Of a DNA stretch of 60,381 bases, positions 17,676 through 28,637 are shown piece after piece. How positions within the stretch are numbered: position 1 is the first letter of the stretch; each line of letters begins with the position of its first letter. Both the position numbers and the translations under genes were made by a program. The stretch covers positions 1-60,381 of the forward strand of contig QCCS01000009.1 of assembly GCA_003281185.1 (NCBI GenBank), in the 5' to 3' direction. The notes under the pieces are model-generated. The model was not told the origin of the DNA and made no database searches. It saw only the letters and a list, made by a program, of their open reading frames with translations. Source of the stretch: Prochlorococcus sp. AG-347-M15. Lineage in GTDB: Bacteria; Cyanobacteriota; Cyanobacteriia; PCC-6307; Cyanobiaceae.

Positions 17676-18569
17676 ATGAATAAAGAACACTTATTACCAA
17701 TTGAAAAATCAAGATTAGGAGTAATTGGGGGGAGTGGATTTTATTCAATGGATCAAATAGATTACTTAAGAGAAATAGAAATCAATACTCCCTATGGTAA
17801 ACCTTCTGATTCAATAAGAGTATATAATCTTGGAAATTTAGAGATAGCATTTATTCCTAGACATGGCAGAACACATAGATTAAATCCTTCTGAAATACCT
17901 TATAAAGCTAATATTTGGGCTTTAAGATCAATGGGAGTAAGATGGATTATTGCTCCATCAGCAGTTGGTTCATTACAAGAACAAATTAGGCCACTTGATA
18001 TAGTAGTGCCAGATCAATTTATAGACCGTACAAAAAATAGACCAGCAACATTCTTTAATGAGGGGGCTGTAGCACATGTGACTATGGGTGACCCCTTCTG
18101 CACAAATTTATGCCGTATATTAAGTGAAATCGGAGAAAAAAATATTCCTGGTGGGAGACAATTACATAGAGGGGGTACCTATCTAGCAATGGAAGGTCCA
18201 GCTTTCTCAACTAGAGCAGAATCTAATTTATATAGAAGTTGGGGATGTTCAATAATTGGAATGACCAACCATACAGAAGCAAGATTAGCTAAAGAGGCTG
18301 AAATAGCTTACTCCTCATTATGTATGGTTACTGACTATGATTGCTGGCATCAAACACATCAAGAAGTTTCTGTTGAGATGGTTTTGGATAATCTCAGATC
18401 TAATACTGAAGTTGCTAATAAAATAATCTTTGAAGTAGCTAAATTAGTTGAAAAAGAAAGACCAAAAAGTAAGTCTCATTTTTCATTAAAAGATGGATTG
18501 ATAACCCAAAAAGAAAATATCCCGAGCTCCACAAAAGAGAAACTAAGGATATTTACTGATTCTTATTAG
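17676..18569 (+). CDS. mtnP: 5'-methylthioadenosine phosphorylase
   Basis: Phosphorolyses methylthioadenosine to adenine and methylthioribose 1-phosphate, which recycles the by-product of SAM-dependent polyamine synthesis. 297 residues. Markers are LGVIGGSGFY, the phosphate-binding PRHGRTHRLNPSEIPYKAN, GGTYLAMEGPAFSTRAES, and GMTNHTEARLAKEAEIAY with the TDYDCWH loop. ATG at 17676, divergent from the SelD fusion with a 10-base gap, so the two promoters must overlap the neighbouring coding regions. Confidence 0.95.
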   Translation: MNKEHLLPIEKSRLGVIGGSGFYSMDQIDYLREIEINTPYGKPSDSIRVYNLGNLEIAFIPRHGRTHRLNPSEIPYKANIWALRSMGVRWIIAPSAVGSLQEQIRPLDIVVPDQFIDRTKNRPATFFNEGAVAHVTMGDPFCTNLCRILSEIGEKNIPGGRQLHRGGTYLAMEGPAFSTRAESNLYRSWGCSIIGMTNHTEARLAKEAEIAYSSLCMVTDYDCWHQTHQEVSVEMVLDNLRSNTEVANKIIFEVAKLVEKERPKSKSHFSLKDGLITQKENIPSSTKEKLRIFTDSY

Positions 18570-18612
18570 GATTATTTTATATAAGTGATAATAAGATCAA
18601 GTTAAGAATTTG

Positions 18613-18810
18613 TTAGCCTCCAGCTCCAACTCCTTGGTATGAACCATAGAAAAATATTCCTAAAACGAAGATAACTGCAATTCCACCTGCTGTAGCAACA
18701 AGCCATAGAGGGAGAGTTCCTTCAGTCCATCTTCTTTCCCAGGCAACTGCTGGTCTACCGTCGGGAAGTCTATCTGGAATTCTTCCATCAGGTCCTTTTA
18801 ATTTACTCAT
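18613..18810 (-). CDS. psbJ: Photosystem II protein PsbJ
   Basis: 65-residue thylakoid protein. The N-terminal polar part ([20 protein letters not shown]) is the extension seen in marine picocyanobacteria, and is followed by a single transmembrane helix ([20 protein letters not shown]) and the [12 protein letters not shown] tail. It is last in psbE-psbF-psbL-psbJ, 9 bases behind psbL. PsbJ affects electron flow on the acceptor side of photosystem II. Confidence 0.97.
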   Translation of the reverse strand: MSKLKGPDGRIPDRLPDGRPAVAWERRWTEGTLPLWLVATAGGIAVIFVLGIFFYGSYQGVGAGG

Positions 18811-18819
18811 GATTTTAAT

Positions 18820-18939
18820 TTAATTGAAAAAGTAACTGGAAAATAAAATTCCCAATACAAAAACTGATAATAAGCCTAAATAAAGGCTTGTACGATTAAG
18901 TTCAACTGGAACTTTGTTAGGATTTTCGTTTACTTGCAT
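18820..18939 (-). CDS. psbL: Photosystem II protein PsbL
   Basis: 39 residues, starting [20 protein letters not shown], with one membrane helix ([18 protein letters not shown]). The frame stays open further upstream, over psbF, but the family N-terminus fixes the start at the ATG 18939. PsbL sits at the monomer interface and the QA/QB side of photosystem II. It is between psbF and psbJ in the same transcript. Confidence 0.97.
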
Positions 18940-18950
18940 GATAGTTAAAT

Positions 18951-19097
18951 TTATCGGGCTACGAATTGCATAGCAGCAATAGAACCTAAAAAGAATACTG
19001 ATGGAATAGCTAGAGCGTGAACAGCTAGCCAACGGACAGTGAATATAGGATAAACGCGGACTTCCGCAGCCTGCATTGGAGCTTGAGAATTAGTCAT
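18951..19097 (-). CDS. psbF: Cytochrome b559 beta subunit
   Basis: 48 residues: an N-terminal [20 protein letters not shown], then a helix with the haem-ligand histidine in [18 protein letters not shown], ending MQFVAR. It pairs with PsbE to bind the haem of cytochrome b559 in the photosystem II core. Start at 19097, 2 bases after the psbE stop; it ends 11 bases before psbL. Confidence 0.98.
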
Positions 19098-19099
19098 TG

Positions 19100-19348
19100 T
19101 TATTTTGTTCTTAAATCTAGTTGAGATTTAGCCTCATATCTTTGTGTTACGACAGGTGCTTTAGATTCAGATGATTGGAAATAACTATCTGGACGAGGAG
19201 TTCCGAAAGCATCGTAGGCTAAGCCTGTATATACAAATAAGAAGCCTGCTATAAAAATAGCTGGTAATGTTACTGCATGAATAATCCAGTATCTAATACT
19301 GGTGATTATTTCAAAGAATGGGCGTTCACCCGTTGAACCTGCGGCCAT
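19100..19348 (-). CDS. psbE: Cytochrome b559 alpha subunit
   Basis: 82 residues from the ATG 19348 ([20 protein letters not shown]). Two extra in-frame codons upstream give a possible MIM start, but the family begins at MA. The membrane helix contains the haem ligand histidine ([18 protein letters not shown]). It is first of psbEFLJ and lies 136 bases downstream of ycf48, so transcription may come from both an own promoter and readthrough from rub-ycf48. Confidence 0.98.
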
Positions 19349-19484
19349 AATCACAAATGTTTACTCTATGATCTTACAGTGTAAAATCATAAGTTCGCGA
19401 AGAAATTAACAGGTTGGTTACAGACAGTTGCTAAATCTTTCAAATATTAATTTTTTTTTTACTATTAACTCTAGTTATTCAAAG

Positions 19485-20501
19485 TTAGCTATTCCATTTA
19501 AGGATATAACCACGCTCACCAAGCACAAATCCTTTTTGATTGTCTAAAGAAGCCTTATCAAGAAAAATTATTTTAATATAGTTTGTTGGCAATCCAGAAG
19601 CAATAGGATCTTTATTCCAAGATTTACCTTGATCTTTACTTACTATTAAAGTCCCATTACCTCCGCCAGCCCATATATCACCATTTGGATCCCATCCCAT
19701 GTCTAGATAATTGTATCCATTAAGAATTGGTATTATAGGTTTTGACCAATCTTCTAGGTCGTTAGTATCTTCATTAAATCTAATTTCTGCTCCTCTCGAA
19801 AGCATCCATAAACTACCTTCTGGATTAAAACCAATACTTTGAACTCTTTTGCTACTTGCTCTTTGATGAGCTATCCATGCATCACTATCATGTTCCAAAG
19901 TAGAAAAGAAATTACCCAGACTACTTACACTGACGTAATCTCCTTCACTAGTTCTTCTTAAATCTCTTACACCTCCAGACCCAGATGCATCAACTACTTT
20001 TGCATTCCATGATTCACCACTATCTGATGTTTCATAAATAGCACCTGCAGTGGTAGCTAATTCTGCAACACCAGCATCAACAGTTGTTATTAAAAATGGT
20101 TGGCCTGGTAATTTATTACCTAGAGATAACCGTGTCCAATTCTTTCCTGCATCAAGTGTATGCATAACTAATGAGGGCTGACCTATTAACCATCCCTCTT
20201 CTCCTTTAAAATCAATATCTAGGAGACGAAAGTTCTCTTCACTTGGTAAATCTAAATTTCTTTTTTCCCAAGTTTCTCCTCCATCATTAGATTCCATAAT
20301 AAGTCTATTAGAACCTACTAAAAATCCATTTTTATCATCTATAAAATCAACATCTAAAGCATTAGCCTGGTCCTCGAACTGAATAGTTTTCCAAGGGCTG
20401 CTATCACCCATCTTTACTCCTGTAGATGAACAACTGCTCAATACAAAACAAAGGAGAACTGATAAAAGAAGATTGGGAATACTAGTAATAATTTTTTTCA
20501 T
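19485..20501 (-). CDS. ycf48: Photosystem II assembly protein Ycf48/HCF136
   Basis: Lumenal assembly factor that stabilises newly made D1 protein. 338 residues with a lipoprotein signal peptide ([14 protein letters not shown], lipid cysteine at 24) and a seven-bladed propeller of repeats, each with a WxxDxGxxW-like core such as [42 protein letters not shown] and [14 protein letters not shown]. It is encoded between rubredoxin and psbE, the order known from other cyanobacteria, linking it to photosystem II assembly. Confidence 0.96.
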   Translation of the reverse strand: MKKIITSIPNLLLSVLLCFVLSSCSSTGVKMGDSSPWKTIQFEDQANALDVDFIDDKNGFLVGSNRLIMESNDGGETWEKRNLDLPSEENFRLLDIDFKGEEGWLIGQPSLVMHTLDAGKNWTRLSLGNKLPGQPFLITTVDAGVAELATTAGAIYETSDSGESWNAKVVDASGSGGVRDLRRTSEGDYVSVSSLGNFFSTLEHDSDAWIAHQRASSKRVQSIGFNPEGSLWMLSRGAEIRFNEDTNDLEDWSKPIIPILNGYNYLDMGWDPNGDIWAGGGNGTLIVSKDQGKSWNKDPIASGLPTNYIKIIFLDKASLDNQKGFVLGERGYILKWNS

Positions 20502-20510
20502 TTGTATATA

Positions 20511-20939
20511 TTAATGCAAAGAGTACAAAGAAAGGAACATAGCAGCAGCAAAAGCAAGACCTCCAAAAATCAAAATATTTTTTTGTCCGGGAGGTAAACT
20601 ATTAAAACCAAAACCATAAACTAAATTTTCTTCAAAACCACTAGGTTTAGATTTAGGACCTATATCTTTATAAAAATTTTTACCAGCTCGACAAACAGGG
20701 CAAGCGAAGGTATTCCCATCCAACTTTGAAAAAGGTGTATTTTTAGGTATGTTTAATTTTTTATTTCCTTCAGACGGATCATAAATATATCCACAACTTC
20801 TACATTCGAATCTATTTTGGTCTAGATTAAGGATAGGTTGTTCAACATTTACTTCTGAGGAATTTTCAGAAAGTTTTTCTTTTTTAAAGTCTTCACTTAT
20901 TTTGTTTTCCTCAGAGGCTGGTTGAATGTTTTCACTCAC
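20511..20939 (-). CDS. rub: Membrane-anchored rubredoxin
   Basis: 142 residues. A charged N-terminal tail (1-40) precedes the rubredoxin domain with iron ligands C46, C49, C80 and C83 (FECRSCGYIYDPSEG and FACPVCRAGKNFY). A C-terminal helix (about 121-139, NILIFGGLAFAAAMFLSLYS) anchors it in the thylakoid. This type (RubA) is needed for photosystem assembly in phototrophs. It is first in the rub-ycf48-psbEFLJ cluster, with a 77-base divergent gap to ndhC that must hold both promoters. Confidence 0.95.
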   Translation of the reverse strand: MSENIQPASEENKISEDFKKEKLSENSSEVNVEQPILNLDQNRFECRSCGYIYDPSEGNKKLNIPKNTPFSKLDGNTFACPVCRAGKNFYKDIGPKSKPSGFEENLVYGFGFNSLPPGQKNILIFGGLAFAAAMFLSLYSLH

Positions 20940-21016
20940 GGTTTATTATTATTCTTTAAGAACTTTAAAAGATTTTGCTTAATTAAGCGACTTTTATTCA
21001 AAATTAATTTTTCAAG

Positions 21017-21379
21017 ATGTTTTTATTAACTGGCTATGAATACTTTTTAGGATTTCTTCTAATTGCCGCAGCTGTTCCAATATTAGCTCTAGTTACTAAT
21101 CTCATCGTTGCACCAAAAGGAAGAACAGGGGAAAGAAAACTTACATATGAATCTGGAATGGAGCCTATAGGAGGAGCATGGATTCAATTTAATATTCGTT
21201 ATTACATGTTTGCCTTGGTTTTCGTTATATTTGATGTTGAGACTGTATTCCTTTATCCTTGGGCTGTTGCCTTCAATAGATTAGGCTTATTAGCTTTTAT
21301 TGAGGCTTTAATTTTCATTGCAATACTTGTTATTGCCTTGGCATACGCATGGAGAAAAGGTGCTTTAGAATGGAGTTAA
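21017..21379 (+). CDS. ndhC: NDH-1 subunit C (NdhC)
   Basis: 120-residue membrane subunit of the cyanobacterial NDH-1 complex (equivalent to NuoA/ND3), used for cyclic electron flow and respiration. Three hydrophobic segments, with the conserved [20 protein letters not shown] loop and the [12 protein letters not shown] motif. ATG at 21017. It heads ndhC-ndhK-ndhJ, with ndhK 4 bases downstream. Confidence 0.98.
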   Translation: MFLLTGYEYFLGFLLIAAAVPILALVTNLIVAPKGRTGERKLTYESGMEPIGGAWIQFNIRYYMFALVFVIFDVETVFLYPWAVAFNRLGLLAFIEALIFIAILVIALAYAWRKGALEWS

Positions 21380-21383
21380 AAAA

Positions 21384-22109
21384 TTGAATCCACAATTATC
21401 CCCAAAAGCAATAAGAGAAATTCGAGAAGGGACTTGCAACCCTCTTGGTGCCCCCCAAGTGACTACAGATTTAAGCGAAAATATTATATTGACAAGCTTA
21501 GACGACCTTCATAATTGGGCTAGACTAAGCAGTCTATGGCCTCTCCTGTACGGAACAGCTTGTTGTTTTATAGAATTTGCAGCATTAATTGGATCAAGAT
21601 TTGATTTTGATAGATTTGGATTAGTACCTAGAAGCTCGCCAAGGCAAGCAGACTTATTAATTGTCGCAGGTACAGTAACAATGAAGATGGCGCCTGCTTT
21701 AGTCAGACTTTACGAGCAGATGCCTGAGCCAAAATATGTAATTGCTATGGGTGCTTGTACAATTACAGGAGGAATGTTCAGCGCAGATTCTACAACTGCT
21801 GTAAGAGGTGTTGATAAATTGATACCAGTTGATTTATACCTTCCAGGATGCCCACCTAGGCCAGAAGCAATCTTTGATGCTGTTATAAAATTAAGAAAAA
21901 AGGTAGGTAATGAATCGATATTAGAGCGTACAAAAGCAGAACAAACCCACAGGTATTTTACATCTGATCACGAAATGAATCTCGTTTTCTCAAAAAATAC
22001 AGGAGAATATCTAAATAAAACTTCAGCTAACGTAATACCCTCTTCCAACAAAGAAAAAATAACCGAATTACCTGAAAAAACTGAAATTATTAATTCTGAA
22101 GAAGATTAA
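21384..22109 (+). CDS. ndhK: NDH-1 subunit K (NdhK)
   Basis: 241-residue iron-sulfur subunit (equivalent to NuoB/PSST) holding cluster N2. The four ligands are visible as the C60-C61 pair ([15 protein letters not shown]), C125 ([10 protein letters not shown]) and C156 (YLPGCPPRP). The start is a TTG at 21384, 4 bases after ndhC; no ATG precedes the conserved region. A polar tail follows residue 200. Its last base is shared with the ndhJ start. Confidence 0.97.
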   Translation: MNPQLSPKAIREIREGTCNPLGAPQVTTDLSENIILTSLDDLHNWARLSSLWPLLYGTACCFIEFAALIGSRFDFDRFGLVPRSSPRQADLLIVAGTVTMKMAPALVRLYEQMPEPKYVIAMGACTITGGMFSADSTTAVRGVDKLIPVDLYLPGCPPRPEAIFDAVIKLRKKVGNESILERTKAEQTHRYFTSDHEMNLVFSKNTGEYLNKTSANVIPSSNKEKITELPEKTEIINSEED

Positions 22110-22639
22110 TGGGAAAAAACGATTTAGACACATCCTCAGATTCATCAATAAAAAAAGAAGGATTTGTAAGTCAAAGTTTATCCTCAGATGGGATTCCAAA
22201 TCAATCATTATCTAATGATCACATTGGAATAGAAAATATCTCTGTGGAACCCAACAAACTATATCAAGCAGTATCGGCTTTAAAAAGTTATGGATTCAAC
22301 TATCTCCAATGTCAAGGTGGATATGATGAAGGTCCTGGCAAAAGACTGGTAAGTTTCTATCACTTTATAACTGTTGATGACTTACAAAAGATTGAAAAGA
22401 TTAAGGAAGTCCGATTGAAAGTTTTCTTGAAAAGAGATTCTGAATTATCAGTGCCAAGTTTGTATAAAATTTTCAAAGGAAGTGATTGGCAAGAAAGAGA
22501 AACATATGACATGTATGGAATAAATTTTATTGATCATCCAAATCCCAAAAGACTCTTAATGCCTGAAGATTGGAGAGGATGGCCATTAAGAAAAGACTAT
22601 ATTCAGCCAGACTTCTATGAACTTCAAGATGCTTATTAG
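22109..22639 (+). CDS. ndhJ: NDH-1 subunit J (NdhJ)
   Basis: 176-residue peripheral-arm subunit (equivalent to NuoC). The signature [20 protein letters not shown] and [16 protein letters not shown] near the C-terminus is complete. Residues 1-45 are a low-complexity Ser/Asn-rich extension. Start overlaps the ndhK stop by one base (taATG). Its end overlaps the convergent yvcK gene by 4 bases. Confidence 0.97.
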   Translation: MGKNDLDTSSDSSIKKEGFVSQSLSSDGIPNQSLSNDHIGIENISVEPNKLYQAVSALKSYGFNYLQCQGGYDEGPGKRLVSFYHFITVDDLQKIEKIKEVRLKVFLKRDSELSVPSLYKIFKGSDWQERETYDMYGINFIDHPNPKRLLMPEDWRGWPLRKDYIQPDFYELQDAY

Positions 22640-24021
22640 TTTAATTTCTTTAACTTACGGTATATGAACATCACTGCTCTTCCTAATCTTCTCGGATCAT
22701 GTCTAAGAGTTGGAGTAATTCTTTTTGAATATAATGGTGCCTCAAGAACATAGTACCCCTCAGATAATAATTTTTCTTTATTACATTTAACAGGTTCTGC
22801 ACCTCTACTTTCGTAATAGTCTACTAAAGGAGATTTTTCAAATTTAATTTGAGATAAGATTGCTTTAAAGATTCGAGTTTTAACGCCGAAGTTTGATAAT
22901 TGTTTTTCGATTGATTTGATATGTTGATAAACATCAAGTCCATCTGTTTCTCCAGGCTGAGTCATCAAATTACTTATATAAATTTTCGGGGCATTACTTT
23001 GCAATAAAGCATCTACTATTTCCGGTACTAGTAAGTTTGGCAATAAAGAAGTATATAAACTACCCGGACCAAGAACAATCAAGTCAGCTTCTTTTATAGA
23101 TTCGAGAGCACTTGGAAGAGCAGAGGGATTTTCTGGTAGATAACCAATCCTTGAAATTAATTTTTTAGATTTACTGATATTACTTTCCCCAAAAATTTTT
23201 TCACCATTCTCTAATTCTGCCCATAACATAACATCAATATTTGTTGCTGGTAAAACTTGGCCTTGTACCGCTAAAACCTTACTCGATGCTTGTACCGCTT
23301 TTTCTAAACTACCTGTAATAGTTGTTAAAGCTGACAAGAATAGATTACCAAAACTATGTCCTTCTAAATCGCTTCCTCCTGAAAATCTATATTGAAATAG
23401 TCTTGTTAAAATAGGCTCTTCGTTTGATAAGGCAGCTAAACAATTTCTAATATCTCCTGGAGGCTGCACACCTAATTGTTTTCTAAGAATCCCACTACTT
23501 CCACCATCATCGGATACAGTTACGATCGCTGTAATGTTACTGCTGTAATTCTTCAAGCCTTTCAACAAAGTGGATAAACCTGTGCCCCCACCAATTGCAA
23601 CAATATTTGGACCTCTATTTAATTTACTTTTGACTCTTAATGCATCAACTAAAAATGTACTTTTTTCTGGAACAAGCGCTTTTTGAATAGAATTAATACT
23701 TCTATTTTGTCCAATTCCAATTAATAAAAGTCCAATAATAAAAATTAAAGGCCCTAATAATGAAACAGGCAAGACACTTGTTAAACTTGTCATTACCCAA
23801 AAAAATACTTCAATAAGCCAATATAGTGGCCTTAAATTTGTCCAGATTGCAAGACCTAATAATGAAGTTAAAAATCCTATAGCAGATGTAATCATCCATC
23901 TTTTGATTACCAATCCTGGCAAAAGCCAACTCAAAATTCTTAAGATTTTGTTTAATAAACCCAAATTATACTTTTTATAAAACTTGTAGTATCTTCTAAC
24001 TCTATTTTTTCGATTATTCAT
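22636..24021 (-). CDS. yvcK: YvcK/CofD-like protein with N-terminal membrane domain
   Basis: 461 residues. The C-terminal two thirds is the YvcK fold: [47 protein letters not shown] and [20 protein letters not shown]. In Bacillus, YvcK binds UDP-sugars and steers cell-wall and central-carbon metabolism. Residues 1-110 add a basic start and two or three membrane helices, as is usual in cyanobacterial members, placing the protein at the membrane. Convergent with ndhJ and divergent from the lipid-transport genes. Confidence 0.88.
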   Translation of the reverse strand: MNNRKNRVRRYYKFYKKYNLGLLNKILRILSWLLPGLVIKRWMITSAIGFLTSLLGLAIWTNLRPLYWLIEVFFWVMTSLTSVLPVSLLGPLIFIIGLLLIGIGQNRSINSIQKALVPEKSTFLVDALRVKSKLNRGPNIVAIGGGTGLSTLLKGLKNYSSNITAIVTVSDDGGSSGILRKQLGVQPPGDIRNCLAALSNEEPILTRLFQYRFSGGSDLEGHSFGNLFLSALTTITGSLEKAVQASSKVLAVQGQVLPATNIDVMLWAELENGEKIFGESNISKSKKLISRIGYLPENPSALPSALESIKEADLIVLGPGSLYTSLLPNLLVPEIVDALLQSNAPKIYISNLMTQPGETDGLDVYQHIKSIEKQLSNFGVKTRIFKAILSQIKFEKSPLVDYYESRGAEPVKCNKEKLLSEGYYVLEAPLYSKRITPTLRHDPRRLGRAVMFIYRKLKKLN

Positions 24022-24156
24022 TAAAGCCTCTTAAATTATTTTTCTCAAATTTGGAAAACTATTTATTTTTATTATAAATCAAATTCATAGATCCTTTTTT
24101 TATTTCTAAAAATAGGCAAAATATAATAAAAGATGTCTATTTTTTTTGTATAGATT

Positions 24157-24942
24157 TTGAAAAAATCAAAGCACGCAGTTGAAACAAAAAACCTGTCAAT
24201 AAGCTGGGGAAAATTAAAAGTGCTTAATCAACTAAATTTTGAACTTAAGAATGGAGAGAAACTTGCTATTGTTGGCCCCTCAGGATCAGGTAAATCAACA
24301 ATTTTAAAAATACTAGCAGGACTCATTTTGCCAACTGAAGGAGAATTAAAAATATTCGGTGAAAAACAAGAATATTTGAGACTGGATCAAAATAATCCTC
24401 CTGATGTAAGATTAGTTTTTCAAAATCCAGCTTTATTAGGATCTTTAACTATTGCAGAAAATGTAGGTTTTTTACTTAAAAGAAATAAAAACCTATCTAA
24501 AAAATTAATTCATGAAATAGTAAGTGAATGTTTAGCTGAAGTAGGGTTATTTAATGTTGAGAATAAACTTCCAAATGAATTGAGCGGAGGTATGCAAAAA
24601 AGAGTAAGTTTTGCCAGAGCTTTAATTACAGATCAAACTCTAAATACAAAGACCAAACCATTACTTCTTTTTGATGAGCCAACTGCAGGTCTTGATCCTA
24701 TAGCTTCATCAAGAATTGAAGATTTAATTAACAAAACAAATGATAAAGCCAACGGTTCATCTATTGTTGTTAGCCATGTTCTTAGTACTATAGAGAGGAC
24801 TTCAGATAAAGTTCTTATGCTATACGGAGGTAAATTTAGATGGGCTGGTTCTATTGATGAATTTAGAAGCAGTAATGATCCCTATGTATTTCAATTTAGG
24901 AATGGGAAACTTGATGGACCAATGCAACCAAAAGACATTTAA
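24157..24942 (+). CDS. ABC transporter ATPase, Mla/TGD3-like
   Basis: 261 residues of ABC ATPase: Walker A GPSGSGKST (40-48), Q-loop VFQNPALLGSLT, signature LSGGMQKRVSFARAL, Walker B LLLFDEPTAGLDP, and switch SHVLSTIERTSDKV. The gene pair with the following MCE protein shows this is the ATPase of a phospholipid-shuttling system (MlaF in proteobacteria, TGD3 in chloroplasts). The permease is not in the window. The start is a TTG at 24157. The MCE gene follows after 5 bases. Confidence 0.9.
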   Translation: MKKSKHAVETKNLSISWGKLKVLNQLNFELKNGEKLAIVGPSGSGKSTILKILAGLILPTEGELKIFGEKQEYLRLDQNNPPDVRLVFQNPALLGSLTIAENVGFLLKRNKNLSKKLIHEIVSECLAEVGLFNVENKLPNELSGGMQKRVSFARALITDQTLNTKTKPLLLFDEPTAGLDPIASSRIEDLINKTNDKANGSSIVVSHVLSTIERTSDKVLMLYGGKFRWAGSIDEFRSSNDPYVFQFRNGKLDGPMQPKDI

Positions 24943-24947
24943 AAATT

Positions 24948-25793
24948 ATGCGTAGAAGTTTAAGAGATTCAATAGTTGGATTTTCCTTACTTGGAGGAAT
25001 TTTAATTTTTACATTTTTTTCTTTTTGGCTAAGAGGAGTAAAATTAAATTCAAAAAATTGGCATTTCTTTGCTGAATTTAGTAATGCAAGTGGTTTGTCA
25101 AAAAAATCGCCAGTTACTTACAGAGGAATTTTTGTAGGATCAATAGAAGATATCTTATTTACTAATGAATCTATTAAAGCAAAAATAGTCTTAAACAATC
25201 CCGAAGTTATTCTTACTAGACCTGCATTTGCCAGAGTAGTAACAAATTCTTTCCTTGGAGGAGATGTTCAAGTTGCTTTAGAAACTAGTGAAAGAAATAT
25301 TCCTAAAAACATATCAAAACCAACATCTGAAAAATGCGATAGTAGTTTAATTATTTGTGAAGGAGATACAATCACTGGTAAACAACTATCTAGTCTTTCA
25401 AGTATAACCAATACAATTAGTCAGCTTCTAAAAGAATCAAATCAAGAAAACTTAGTTCAGAATATTCTAAAGTCTGTTGAGCAATTTGATAGAACTCAGG
25501 AAAACCTTGATGAACTAATTTATTTGTCAAAACAAGAAATACTAAGAGTTGAACCCTTAATAAAAGAACTTAGAGTTGCTGCTTATCATTTGAATAATAT
25601 TTTATCAACAATCGATGACGAAGAAACTCTTAATGACATTAAGTTGACAATTAATGCCACAAGATCAATATCCACCAAACTTAATGATATGACTGATGAT
25701 TTTGAAAAATTAAAAAATGACAAGGAATTAACTAAATCCATAAGAGATTTAACTATTGGATTGTCAAAATTCCTTAACGAAATTTACCCATAA
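24948..25793 (+). CDS. MCE/MlaD-family lipid-binding protein (TGD2-like)
   Basis: 281 residues: one N-terminal membrane anchor (GFSLLGGILIFTFFSFWL), then an MCE domain (FAEFSNASGLSKKSPVTYRG, continuing to TNSFLGGDVQVALE), then a helical tail (160-281). Anchored in the inner membrane facing the periplasm, such proteins carry phospholipids for an ABC complex. Two cysteines in the CDSSLIICEG segment could form a disulfide. Operon with the ATPase. Ends 6 bases before the convergent chlD. Confidence 0.9.
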   Translation: MRRSLRDSIVGFSLLGGILIFTFFSFWLRGVKLNSKNWHFFAEFSNASGLSKKSPVTYRGIFVGSIEDILFTNESIKAKIVLNNPEVILTRPAFARVVTNSFLGGDVQVALETSERNIPKNISKPTSEKCDSSLIICEGDTITGKQLSSLSSITNTISQLLKESNQENLVQNILKSVEQFDRTQENLDELIYLSKQEILRVEPLIKELRVAAYHLNNILSTIDDEETLNDIKLTINATRSISTKLNDMTDDFEKLKNDKELTKSIRDLTIGLSKFLNEIYP

Positions 25794-25799
25794 GTAAAT

Positions 25800-27974
25800 T
25801 TAGAATTCATTTATAGCGTTTAAAGCCATAGCTGCAATAGCCTTATCTGTAGCTTTTGGCAGCTGAACATATTTACCTTTAGCTGCCTCTGCCAATTCTT
25901 TACCAAAGCCACTTGCAATAAATTTTCTCTCTGTATCAATTATTAAGAGTTTTATCCCTAGCATGGGATATTTTGCAGCGATATCGAGAACCTCTTGCTT
26001 TAAATTGAAATTTTCATTAACTTTTTCATCAAGTGCATTTTGTCCTAAAGATAATCCTAAGGGTACATTTCCTCTCCCATCAGTAATCCCTACTACAATA
26101 ACTTGACCTATATCACCTGTAGAAAGAGCATTTTTTGCTACTTTCGCTGATTGCGTTAACCCATGCGCCAAAGGTGACCCACCTCCGCAAGGCATTGTTT
26201 CGAGTCTTCTTTTTGCAGCAGTTATTGATCTTGTTGGAGGCAAAAGAACTTCGGCTTGGTTACCCCTGAAAGGAATAAGAGCCACTTCATCTCTGTTTTC
26301 ATATGCCTCGGTTAAAAGTCTTATTACAGCACCTTTAGCACTTTGCATTCTATTAAGAGCCATTGAGCCACTAGCATCAACTAGAAAAATAACTAAAGCT
26401 CCCGCTTTTTTTTGAAGAAGCTTTGCCCTAAAATCATTTTCTTCGATAATTATTGATTTATTTGGGTTCCTCAGTCTTCTAGATTTTTGGTAAGGGGCGG
26501 CAGCTCGAAGGGTAGCATCTACAGCAATTCTCTTTACTTTGCCTCTCGGAATAATAGGTTTTACGTATCTTCCTCTACTGTCACTAAATATGACTGATCT
26601 ACTCCCGCTATTCCCTGCTTTAGCTTTAGCTGATGAAAAAAGCAATAAATCAGGATCAACATTACATGCCTCAGGGTCTAATATAAATTCTTCAGGTATT
26701 TCAGGAGTAGATTCCTCTTCTCCATCAGAATTTTCTTCTTGTTCTTGGTCTTGCTCATTATCATTTTCACTAGTCTCAGGTTCAGACTCTTCATTGTTTG
26801 ATTGAGGTGGGGGTGGGGGACTCTGATCCTCTGGAGGGGGAGGTTGAATATCATCATCTTCTGGAGGTATTTGCATTGCTCGTGGAAGAATAACTAACCT
26901 TACTGCAACTTTTAGGTCTTCAGAATTTACATTCTCATCACCTCGAAGAGCTGCATTTGCCTTTGCTACTTTTACTGCAAATAATTCTGACCTATGCCCT
27001 TCTACTCCTCCTCTAAGAGCTTCATTCACTAAATAAGTTATTTGCTCTTTTGTTATCTTGACATCCTTTAACCATTGCCTTGCCAAAATTAATTGAGTAG
27101 ATAAATTATCAGATTCTTCCGACCATTTTTCTGAAAATTTAATATTATTTTCTGCGTGTGATAAAACAGCTTTTGTAATTTCAACTCTTTGAGCATTATC
27201 AATCGATTGATCTGCGGAAAGCACAATAGCAAAACGGTCTAAAACATGATCTCTTAAAGCACCCTCTTCAGGATTATAAGTTGCTATTAAAAGTGACCTA
27301 CAAGGGTGAGAAAGGCTTAAACCATCTCTTTCAATATTATTTTTCTCTCTTCCTGTAGCTTCAAGAATTAAATTCACGATACCATCATCCAATAAATTTA
27401 TATCATCTACATAAAGAACACCTCTATGAGCCTCTGCCAAAATTCCAGGCTGAAAAACTTGTTCTCCCGTACTTAATGAGGCAGCGACATCAATTGATCC
27501 GACAAGTCTGTCTTCAGTTATGCCAATGGGAACTTGAATAAATGGAGCCTCTCTTACTTTTTTGGGAATTCCTTCAGTTTGATTCAAATAATCACTTCCA
27601 ATTAACTCCTCTAACAATTTATTAGTACTAATATCCCATTCCGCTGGTTCATCTGGATCTAAGTTCCTACCAATAGGTCTCAAAGAAGTATTTCTATTTT
27701 TATTTGTTAGCTTTTCAAGGATTGATTCATTATCTAATACCTCTATAGGAGGGAGTAAAGTATGCAAACCCCTAGCTAATACAGACTTTCCAGTACCTCT
27801 TCCACCAGCGATAATCACTCCTCCTAAACTAGGATCAACTGCTGCCAAAAGCAAAGATAATTTCAATAAGCTATGACCTGTAATTGCGGCCAAAGGGAAA
27901 GCTCTAAAAGAATCCTTCGAATTCATTAAATCTTTTATTTCTTTTTTTTCTTTTAACTCGGGGTTCAAAATCAC
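25800..27974 (-). CDS. chlD: Magnesium chelatase subunit D
   Basis: Subunit of the ATP-dependent enzyme that puts magnesium into protoporphyrin IX, the first step of chlorophyll synthesis. 724 residues: an AAA+ domain with GGRGTGKS (57-64) and [12 protein letters not shown] (187-198), an acidic, proline-rich linker (about 371-428), and a von Willebrand A domain with the metal site DASGS (533-537) and a later TDGRGN. Unlike some ChlD proteins, the Walker A motif is intact. It is divergent from folK. Confidence 0.97.
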   Translation of the reverse strand: MILNPELKEKKEIKDLMNSKDSFRAFPLAAITGHSLLKLSLLLAAVDPSLGGVIIAGGRGTGKSVLARGLHTLLPPIEVLDNESILEKLTNKNRNTSLRPIGRNLDPDEPAEWDISTNKLLEELIGSDYLNQTEGIPKKVREAPFIQVPIGITEDRLVGSIDVAASLSTGEQVFQPGILAEAHRGVLYVDDINLLDDGIVNLILEATGREKNNIERDGLSLSHPCRSLLIATYNPEEGALRDHVLDRFAIVLSADQSIDNAQRVEITKAVLSHAENNIKFSEKWSEESDNLSTQLILARQWLKDVKITKEQITYLVNEALRGGVEGHRSELFAVKVAKANAALRGDENVNSEDLKVAVRLVILPRAMQIPPEDDDIQPPPPEDQSPPPPPQSNNEESEPETSENDNEQDQEQEENSDGEEESTPEIPEEFILDPEACNVDPDLLLFSSAKAKAGNSGSRSVIFSDSRGRYVKPIIPRGKVKRIAVDATLRAAAPYQKSRRLRNPNKSIIIEENDFRAKLLQKKAGALVIFLVDASGSMALNRMQSAKGAVIRLLTEAYENRDEVALIPFRGNQAEVLLPPTRSITAAKRRLETMPCGGGSPLAHGLTQSAKVAKNALSTGDIGQVIVVGITDGRGNVPLGLSLGQNALDEKVNENFNLKQEVLDIAAKYPMLGIKLLIIDTERKFIASGFGKELAEAAKGKYVQLPKATDKAIAAMALNAINEF

Positions 27975-28010
27975 TTTAAAAATGCCTGATATAGAATTTA
28001 TCCAATAACT

Positions 28011-28586
28011 TTGTTTTTTGTAGTGGAATTATCAAATCTTAATATCAAAAATGGACTATGTATATCTCTTGGAGCAAATATTGATAGTAAATTCGGTAGC
28101 CCTCTTGAGTCGCTATTAATGTGCAAACCAAAAATAGAGGAAATAATAAATGATTGGGGAGATAGTTCTAACAAAAAAAAAGAAGAGAAAAGCAAATTTC
28201 ATGCAAACTTTTTTTGGTCTTCAATTTATGAGACATTACCCCATGGTGTTGAAAATGAGCAGCCAAATTATTTAAATACTGTATTACTCATAAAAAGTAA
28301 TTCTTTTCCACAACCATCAAATAAAAAAGTTAAATTACTTTTAAAAGAACTAAAAAAGTTAGAGAGATTTTTCGGACGAGAAGAGACGCCAAAGGGTAAG
28401 AAATGGCTATCAAGATGTCTAGATTTAGATATCCTTTGGTGGGAAGATTTTCATACGGTTGACGAGGAAATAACATTACCTCACCCTAGATTCATGAATC
28501 GGAATTTTGTTATTACGCCACTATCCGAAATATTAAGTAGAAGCCAAAAAATCACAAAGTTTGATTCCCCAAAATGGTCTATATAA
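28011..28586 (+). CDS. folK: HPPK, folate biosynthesis
   Basis: 6-hydroxymethyl-7,8-dihydropterin pyrophosphokinase, which activates the pterin for folate synthesis. Signatures are [15 protein letters not shown] near the N-terminus, [20 protein letters not shown], and the [19 protein letters not shown] end. The start is unclear: TTG at 28011 or GTG at 28023, no ATG being available. An internal acidic/lysine-rich insertion ([12 protein letters not shown], about residues 48-60) lengthens it relative to the usual 160 residues. Confidence 0.88.
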   Translation: MFFVVELSNLNIKNGLCISLGANIDSKFGSPLESLLMCKPKIEEIINDWGDSSNKKKEEKSKFHANFFWSSIYETLPHGVENEQPNYLNTVLLIKSNSFPQPSNKKVKLLLKELKKLERFFGREETPKGKKWLSRCLDLDILWWEDFHTVDEEITLPHPRFMNRNFVITPLSEILSRSQKITKFDSPKWSI

Positions 28587-28637
28587 ATGATTTACAAAAC
28601 CAAAAAATAACTGTTAGGCTATTTTTATTTAAAAATT

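Noticed and set aside
18940..19032. Upstream extension of the psbL frame across psbF
   Set aside because: The open frame continues over psbF but the PsbL N-terminus begins at 18939 (MQVNENPNK); the extension is a frame accident.
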